Source: Porites lobata (taxonomy: Eukaryota; Cnidaria; Anthozoa; Scleractinia; Poritidae). From it: a stretch of DNA of 64,000 nt. Of this stretch, positions 55,600-64,000 are shown in pieces. Under the pieces are notes generated by a model, which did no database searches, was not told the origin of the DNA, and saw only the letters and a program-made list of their open reading frames with translations. The position numbers and the translations under genes were made by a program. Position 1 is the first letter of the stretch; the number at the start of each line of letters is the position of its first letter. Location of the stretch: contig CALNXK010000040.1 in the NCBI GenBank assembly GCA_942486035.1, positions 615,001 through 679,000 on the forward strand, written 5' to 3'.

Positions 55600-58486
55600 T
55601 GCAAAAAGAATTTATTTATGACATTCATTTTAACTGACCAGTACATCAAGAACCAATCAAAGCACGTCCCTTGTCAACTAATTTTAATCGTAACTACTGA
55701 CGAGTTTCAGCTTTTCTTTTGCAGACTCTCCTGAATAAAACAGCTGGAATATAGCGATTGAAGCCTGCAAAGACCTTATTTCGTAGTAAGTCATCTTCTT
55801 GTCGGCTTAGTTTTTGTTAAAATGTAACCGGGAAGCCGTGGGGACGAGGATGCGTTTACTCAATTGTTTTTTCTAGAGCTGAAGAAAATGGCGAAATTTT
55901 GGCTCGTCTTACGAGGAACAAATAGTCCAACCCAACTTCTGCCTAAGAACATAGTAAAAATAGCAAAAATATAATTCAACGAATGACTACTGCTATTTGA
56001 ACAACATCTACTTGACTAAATACCCCTTTCATATCTAAAATTTGACGAGGAACAAACACCTGACTACAGGAACTTGACGTAGAACGACGTAAGTATGTTT
56101 TAATTAAAAATAATTTTGAATGAACGAAAAAACAATAATTGGATTTAGCTTTCGTTTAATCTTGGGACTGGACGGATAACACCCTTCTCGATCTGCATAA
56201 CTCTTCAGATAATATTCAACCTCAACCGAAGGCCTTGGCGGATAACACTCTCCTCGATGTGTGAAGTCTCAACCAGTTATTGCTTGTTTTTGCGTGCACG
56301 GCAAGAATTTAGGTATGGCAAAGACCCTCATCCTAAACAGACCGGGCCTTTTTTGCTTCCTGGGACTTAGGGTGGGGGTGCTCGGAGACCCCTCTCTATG
56401 ACTTAAAAACTGCTCATCCTACGGCCACTAAAATTACACACAATAATGTACTCATCATTTTCAACTTCTGGGCATTACTTGATTGACACAGTGACATAAT
56501 ATGACGTCATTATGACGTTATATGGTTGAATTTATTGATCATCCAAATTTCCCTTAACGTAGACACAAAGCAAAAAATACTTAATTAGAGTGGCCAATAT
56601 TACCGTCCAACGACTCAATGAAGAATTGTTCAAGACATGATAACGAGTCCTGATCTAAATCAAATAGTGAACATGTTTAAATTACTAAGTGGAAAGTTGC
56701 ATGCCAAATGCGAGAGAAAAATATTTTTTTAACAGAATGGACAGAACCGGAATGAAAAACACAATTCTGAATCCCTGCAGTATAGAGAAGAAAAAATGTG
56801 ATTAAATTCGATGGATAACCATGCAGCTCAGAATCGATATTCAAGGAAAGAAAACAAATTAAACCGACACCGATATCAGTTAATTACTGAGTCCTATTTA
56901 AATGGAACTCGGCCCGATATAATTGGGTGATGCATCTGTTGTCTAATGTAAACAGTCATCGGTAAGTCCCACGGTTTTGTCGATTAAAGAACGATTTGAT
57001 ATGGAGTTTACTTAATATCCAACCGAACTGTTAAGTTGAGATTTGGCAACATCGTGTATCTCAGGCTTTTCACAACGGTTAACCATAATGTGTAGTAAAA
57101 TAAAGATGTCAAGAGTCTTACTTTCATATTTGACAACGGTAAACTGTTCACCCTTGGCCTTACCCCTCCTGAGCAGACCGCAATAGAAAGCAACAGTAGT
57201 ACAATTTGGGAACAATGCTGTTTTTAAAGACGTTACGTGCCTGCATTCATTTGGAAATATGAATACGTGCAGCGACTTTTTGAAATCCACTGACCTCAAA
57301 GAAACTAATGGTAAACTATGAGGGTAAACCGTGGACTGTGAACATTACTAGTCAGCTCATGCAATTAATTCGACCGAGTTCCATTTCAATAGAAATACGG
57401 TGAGTTCGCAGATACCTGCCTAACACTTGCCATCAGAAATTGTTCTTATCAATTCAAGCAAAAAATACTTTTGTAAATAGGCTGTTCTGGCAAAGACATT
57501 TCTTGTTCTAAATCTTTGCAGGTCCTATCACAAATTAAAATGGTTCCAATGCGACAAAACAGCTCACCAAAAATCTGCTCTCACAAACACTCTCTCCGCT
57601 TCAAGTGAAAATTATTTTTCAACCAACTATTCTCCTCCGATACTTTATCTTCTCCTCCCAAATTTAGAAAAAAATTCAGTTATCTAACTTCTACAAATTT
57701 GTATATCATCGTAACAACAGACGTTACAAATGCAGGGCGCGGGACCGCCACTGATCTCTTGCGCATGCTCCAAAAAATTTTCCACCGCTTCAAAAAATCT
57801 CAGACAAAAGCCTTGAAACACTTTGGAAAATTTTGCTCAATTCCGTTTCCCTTCTCCCTTTTGCAATGTTTATGTAGCCACGTGACTTTGCAATCACATC
57901 TCAACATTGCAGAGGGAAAGGGACGTGAAAAGGTTCACTTATTATTGAGGTGCAATATTGTAATGTATTTCGATACTTATACTTAAATACTTACACGCAG
58001 ACTATAAAAGTAACAATTGCACAAAGTTAATTTTTAAGCCTTCATCGTGTCACGAACTCATAATTAAATGACTCAAAGCAAGCTTTCATATTGTGGACCG
58101 GATTCTTCTCTCAATAAAGCTCGAGGGCGAGCGAAAAATTAAATCTCCCAGCAAATCAAAAAGAAATTGAAAAAAGAGGAGAAAATTAGGAATAGATTTT
58201 AGCTTTGACTGACAACGCGTAACTGTGACAGTGTGCCGATAAAGGATCAAGTTCATTACCTACAAGCTCTCTGCGAAAATCTCCGCGTAGATTTTAGCCG
58301 TGATTCAATTAATGCAGCTACGGGACATTCCATTAGCTTTTGTCTTTTTAAAAGAAATTTTTTAAAATCACATTTTAATTTTCATATAGAAATTTCTCAC
58401 AACCAGCCGAAGCCGTGGGCCGAGAACCGGATGCACACGGTAAACTGAGATTTGTCTAAAATAAGCCCTTGAAAATTACATAATAG
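55600..58486. other. Intergenic or intronic stretch; no gene supported
   Basis: Short frames only. One minus-strand frame (57299-57012) begins beside a TTTGAGGTCAG acceptor-like site and holds four Cys residues, but its length and codons do not match any receptor module I know, so I do not call it an exon. Confidence 0.4.
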
Positions 58487-60500
58487 CGGAGCTCTGGCGC
58501 GCGAAGCGCGCCTGCGCAGCACCATGGGTAAGTAAATCTACCCATCCCAGAAAATTTGGTAATCACGTGACCGTACACCGCCCGCCCGCTGCCCGTCCGT
58601 CCGCACCACAGGGCAACCAATGTTCAATCCCAGACTTTCTAGCTAGTTTGGGAGAACAGAAAGACGGATATTGCACACATACTGCACATCAATGTTGTGA
58701 TCAATTGACAGCTGTCAAAACAGGGTCCTGATGACCAGTATCACCTGACCGTATCGCGGGCTCAGGTGTCGACCCATCGAGGTCGAGTATTTTTTGAAGT
58801 TATCCGCTGACAAGTTATGTGCCGCACAATTAAAATTTTGATTCCAAACTGACCTCGGAAGCTAAGATCCTGCCAGTTTTTACAGGCAGGAAAGACATGC
58901 CAGTTGCTTTTGACTTTTCTCATCAAGGTCACGCGTTGCTCACGCTCTACGTCCAATTTTTATGCTCTGATTGGTGAAAATTTGACAGGCGAGTTCATGC
59001 GGAAAATTTATGCAGCATCTTGAAACTTGTTTACTTTGACAGCTGAAGCTGACAGAGTTTTGTGTCAACTTGGCATGTCTTTAACTGCCTTTTTCCACTG
59101 AATGTACAAGGCGAAATTCAGCTGCTATCAAGAGTCTTCTGTTATTCATGGCTAGTTTGTTTATCGGATTTTTGGTTGAGAAATACGTCGCTTGTCAAAG
59201 TCTGAAATCCGATTTCGGATGGCATCGTTTTCGTTTTCCACCTTGCTTGATGCGTAAGAGGGTTGAAAAGTCTGAAGCGATTTTGGCCTTACTTGATAGT
59301 TTTCAGTGCATCTCGAATGGTAAGCCTGAGTAATTATTTTATTTGATGTTTGTTTTTTTATATCTAATTCAATGAAGTCGAGTGTAGTTTATGGGGCTAT
59401 TTAGTTTATGCACGTTTGTAAGATTTGAGACAATGATCTGACCGAGTATCAGGTTTGATTATAAGCTTATAGAACTTTAAAAAGCCTTCAGACATTTTCT
59501 CACCGCAAATAGAAAGAAAACGTTCCAAAGAATATTTAGTTATAATTTTGGCTGTAAAAGAAAGCTTTGAGCGATTTTCTTCCCTCGAGTTCATCTTTGA
59601 AAAACGCAAACACCGGGAATCCGGCTTAAAACATAAACAAGGATTTTCAGAGACACTTTAATACTTGTCTTCGTGAATGAAAATTGTTGTCTCTGTATAT
59701 GTTTCACCGAATTATTTTATTTTTGTTGATTGTTGGTAGTCTCTTTTGCAATTTTGATCGCTGTTGTGCCGTTTGTTTTCAGTCGCTCATGAACATAGCT
59801 TGCAGGAGTAGTCAAAATGCCGCGCGTACCAAACGCTTTTGAAGATTACACATCGTTATAAAGCCATTATGTTGAAGCGCATAACTGTGTTAATCTTAAT
59901 TTAAACAGTCGACTTTGGCGCTTGTCAAAAGTGAGAACCGGCTCGCCGTATAGGTAATTTTGGAAATTTTTTTAACGGTTTCGCTAACGCGTGCTTCGAT
60001 CGCCCTGAATATTGAATGAGGGCAATTTGTATTACAAAATTGTGAAATACTGCGTTCTGTCCGAGGTCTGTATGATAAAAACAGCGCCTCATGGTACTAT
60101 TTCACCTCAGATATGTGATGTATAAAAAGTATGAAAGGTTGGTTTACACGTCCCCAGACTTGTTGGCAAGATTTTGTAAAGTAAACTTATCGAACGCAAA
60201 AAATTCAGCCTGATTTGTTTTCCTAATTTACTGTGAGCAAGGACCATTATGGCTATGCTATTTTTTAGGTGTACCTATAAGGCTATCAAGTCGATGTAAG
60301 ATTAGTTTCACTCTTAGCTTGCACTGTTTGCAAATTATTTTTCTCTAAAATTACTTAGCCATTCCGTCAAAAGTCACATGAATGTGCTCTAAAGTTAACT
60401 GATTTGTGGAATACGAGTTTACAATTGTTTTATTTAAATTATAAATTCGAGTTAGTAGGAGCTTCGCTTTTAGCCCTGGCTAAATCTATATATTAAACAA
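58487..60500 (-). mobile_element. Roughly 2 kb dispersed repeat family, copy 3 (inverted)
   Basis: The reverse of 12780-14710: starts with the GC-rich block (GCGCGAAGCGCGC) and ends TAGCCCTGGCTAAATCTATA. The shared protein-like segment is at 59148-59333 (plus; SPCLMRKRV-type here PPCLMRKRVEKSEAILALL), open for 61 codons and followed by GTAAGCC, a splice-donor-like site. Confidence 0.65.
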
Positions 60501-63500
60501 ACTATCCAAGTTAAGATCTCACCTCGTATATATTGCACCAAAAAACAACGCTCAGATCTGAATAAACTCCCACATATGGTTATCTTTCTCTCATAGACTA
60601 TTCCGCACCTGCATGGCATATTATTTTTGAGATGTCACGCGCGACTGAAATCACGACTTCGCGCGGCGGTGATGTGACAAATGCACGTGATAAGCAAACC
60701 GTCCTTTGTCCTTTGCTTATTTCGAATTATTGAACCGGCGGTTGCTGTGAGCTTAAATGCGCTTGATTTTACTGTTTGTTACGATCTTACAAAAGTACAC
60801 TTCATCTCTGCGGATTGTCGGGACACGTAGATGTTGCTTTTATCACAAATCAAAAATGGTTATGACTCCTCAGCGACTGCTATGTACTTTGAAAGGTTCT
60901 GGTTCAGGAAAAGAGTCCAAGAGTCTTGTGAGTATACAATGTTCCCTCTATATGCATAACATATTGTTACTAAGACGCTTAAATATACGCCATATGAGAA
61001 ACAAATGAAGGGTAGTAAACATTTATATACTCCCGCCTATACGGCAATTTTAGTTTTTACAGGATTCCTTGCAGAGCGTCGCTGTTTTGTATAAATGATC
61101 TCAGTCACTTGATGTCACGTCACCGGCCTCTTTCATTCTCGCGTAAATTTGATGGTGTTATTCTTATGTTGTTCTTTATCAGCCACTAATTAATGTTCAG
61201 GCGTAGCCTGCAAGCTTCTGATGATATTTGAGTAAAGCCGTGAATATAATAAACAATGCAAGTTACATGTATGTAGATTATTATTTACCGGTAACGTCAG
61301 TAACGTTATACCCTTTTGAAGCCGAAGATTGACAGCCTGTGTACATACCCCCCCTCCTCCCCTCGGAATTTTATTGAGGGAGGGGGTTTGTACACAGGCT
61401 AAAGATTGATTTGAGCATTTCGGAAAAATTCCATAAGAATTTCCCGAGAATTCTTAGGGAAATCAACGTAAAGTAATCGGCTAAGAGATAATTATCGCGA
61501 AATCCTAGGCTAGGACTGTGTGGAGAAATTTCGCCGAGGTAAGTCTTGCTTTTTGAGGGTAATTTTCGACGGTTTTGTATTCATTTTATTTCATGAATTT
61601 AAATGGTATTTCCATCCCGTTTTTGTACTATTTTTATGCTCTTTTGACTGATTTTTGTACTGTTTTCAGACAACTCCAAGGCTATTTTCTAACAATTTTA
61701 TACTGTTTTTGCATTTTTGCCTCCTATTTTTAATGTATTTTCATAATATATGCGCGCTATTGCTTTCCTTCTTCTGTGGTATTTTAATACGGTTTTCAAA
61801 GTATTTTTATTGTATTTGCAAATACGAGTATTTTACTAAATTTCGAAACCGATTAAACAGCTATTAAAATAGATTTTGAAGCATAACATTTTAATACCGT
61901 TTTAAACAGGTTAAAACACCTTTAAAATCAGTCGAAAAATATATCAAAAATATATTTTTGTTCCTATTTTAAGAGTGGTTGTCAGTGAAAACCGGGCAAA
62001 ATGTTAAAAATGTCAACGGAAGGGGGTCAACAGAATAAGCTCATACTAACATCATAGATAGGTTAGGTGGAGTAATGCACAAATATAATAAACATAGGTT
62101 CTTCACTGCTCTTGTATTAGAGATACGAGCATCACTTTATTTGACACCCTCGAACGCCACTTTTGTAAGCAAATTTTGACCATTTTCTGAGGCTCACAAA
62201 CTCCTCAAAATTAAACGAGCGAAGTTCATTTTTTGTATGCGACACAACACAACACAGGAATGTCTTCGAAAACCATAAACATTGTAAAGTAGCTACGGGC
62301 AAGACTAAAACTTTCTTATTTTATTTGATCTAAACTCATTGTCTGCAAGCGAATCAAAAATCGGTCGTTTTTGAATTGATCTGTAGCGCACAACTAAAAG
62401 GATAATAAAACTCTGACAGCCAAATTGCAGTCTACAATCATCCATGTTACCAAAACACTAATCACTTTGGCTCGTTGGAAAAGAAAGAAATTAGAAAACT
62501 CACATTTGTCATAGGAACCAACCTTTTTCTTGAAAATAGGGCGATCCCTTCAAGTTTGTTTTAAGTCCTCTTCATGATTTTTGTTCCCTATTTCGCTGTC
62601 AGCTGTGGTCAGCAGGTAGAAGAAATATCAAAAAGTTCGAAATACTGTCACTGTAACATCTTGGAAAGGCAAAAAGTGCTAAACCATGGGATAAAACTAG
62701 AAAATAACAAAGCGACGCCATCTTGAAAGTTCCGTACTCGGGAGGGACTGGCACTAGTAGTTGACAAGACGACGAATAATAAGGTAAAAGACAGAAACAA
62801 ACGACTCAGTAAATAAAAGCACACTTCTTATACAAATCACAAACAAACCCTTATCAGCTACTTGCTCCAATTTTACGTCTCTGTTTACTACATTTGGTTC
62901 GTTTACTGCTGGGTTGTCATTTTTTGCGGAGAGAATGGAGTGGAGAATATAATTGGCGATGGGCTATTAACCTGGGACTTCTTTTTCTGTTTGGGAGGCG
63001 AAAAAGAAAAATAAGAACTCCTGATCGCATGTTAATAGGTGATTAACTCGACGTACTTCATCCGCTCTTCATTTTGAGTTATCCCGTGAATGTGGATAAC
63101 ATCCACCTTATTGCTTACGGGGAATCAATTCACCTCGTTTCATAGCTTGCGCAGGAGCCCTTTTTCAGGTCGGTAGGTTTGCGGTCTGGTTTGTTGGACT
63201 TATAAGGTATTCAAAATTCGCGCCAAAGTTGTTCTAAAAATAGACTTGTTAGTTAAAACGTGATGACACGACTACATAGAAGCTGCTCGCTCCAGGTTAT
63301 GGGCTCCTGCGTGACGCAAATAATTGGGAGCTGTAATCCAGATATTCACAAGACGACTCAGAAGACTACGCGCAATCGGCCTATTCTGAAATGGACGGCT
63401 ACTGTCGAAGGTAGTTTTAAGGTACTGTTCCTTGCGCAGCCGTCTCAAAACTTTACGGTATAATGGGGGTGAATTCATGTAAATGACAGTGGGGAGTAAG

Positions 63501-64000
63501 GGTTGGTCATATTTTTTTTTAGTGACTAAGAGGGGGTAATTGGGTAACAGCTAGCTTTCCTTTGTTGGCAGGTGAGGTTACATATTATTACCCTAGCCCC
63601 TCCTGTCCCGTACATAATCTAATCTTTTCTTGTGACAACCCTCTGTGAAAGAGATTTACTGAAAGCAACGTGGTATAGGTAATTTTACACTTCAGTCTTA
63701 TCTCACTTCGTTTTATGATAAAAGTCTTTGTTTTTGACATGAGTAAGCGTGTTCTAATTGCAGGGAAACACAGAAACCCCATTTAAAGTAGAAAACGAAA
63801 TAGCGAACACTCAGGGATAGTAGATGACAACAGCAATATAAATAAGGAGTTGTGTTTAATAACTCGGTGCAACACCGTGTCACAAGAGGACTATTGGAAA
63901 AAAGGGAAGTTTATAATTTGCCAGTATCAGTATACTATTCAAGTAAATTTGCGTTACCCTATCTGTTATGATGACCACGACATTATTTGTAGTCTTAAAA
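60501..64000. other. No gene supported; one hairpin
   Basis: Short frames only. 61336-61400 is a hairpin whose ends are AGCCTGTGTACA and its complement, with a C/G-rich stem. 62880-63030 holds short direct repeats only. I found no LDL-A or LRR N-cap exon of the receptor here. Confidence 0.4.

Noticed and set aside
57012..57299. Minus-strand frame with four Cys beside an acceptor-like site, as an upstream receptor exon
   Set aside because: Length, Cys spacing and codons do not match an LDL-A, LRR cap or LRR module, and no correct-phase donor is clear.

Overview
This window is AT-rich nuclear DNA from an animal, most likely a cnidarian and plausibly a stony coral. That is an inference from a type-C leucine-rich-repeat GPCR gene split over many short exons and from the transposon mix: DIRS-like, Penelope-like, Polinton, R2/NeSL-like and L2/CR1-like elements plus many MITEs. 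I did not run a search, so the species is not established. Almost no long open reading frame belongs to a host gene.

The one host gene I can support runs on the minus strand from about 55.6 kb down to 4.07 kb. It is the 3' part of a relaxin-receptor/GRL101-like receptor (LGR type C). Six separate 72-nt exons (55527, 53686, 45865, 45025, 39465, 14726) each encode exactly one 24-residue leucine-rich repeat and are bounded by phase-2 introns. Three further exons (6127-6437, 5001-5282, 4071-4609) encode the hinge and the seven transmembrane helices. The splice phases join correctly wherever I could test them. The five upstream repeat exons lie in duplicated intron sequence with a tandem period of about 1.84 kb, so the ectodomain has grown by intragenic tandem duplication. 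The 5' end (signal peptide, any LDL-A module, remaining repeats) was not found and probably lies beyond the window or in exons I could not recognise.

The introns are packed with mobile elements. By region: 1-3.3 kb holds unrecognised reading frames and a MITE; 9.3-10.6 kb a broken Ty3/gypsy integrase; 12.8-14.7 kb the first copy of a roughly 2 kb repeat family (others at 42.1-44.9 and 58.5-60.5 kb); 18.5-30.8 kb a DIRS-like tyrosine-recombinase retrotransposon broken by at least four nested insertions (a foldback transposon, a short retroposon, a 1.77 kb element holding Penelope reverse-transcriptase remains, and a 4.04 kb block with an R2/NeSL-like C-terminus and a long L2/CR1 reverse transcriptase); 33.3-34.8 kb a Penelope-like element with a GIY-YIG domain and perfect-length inverted arms; 48.2-52.7 kb a shrunken Polinton/Maverick with long terminal inverted repeats, a broken packaging ATPase and two small virion-type reading frames. 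The 55.6-58.5 and 60.5-64 kb stretches show no gene I can support.
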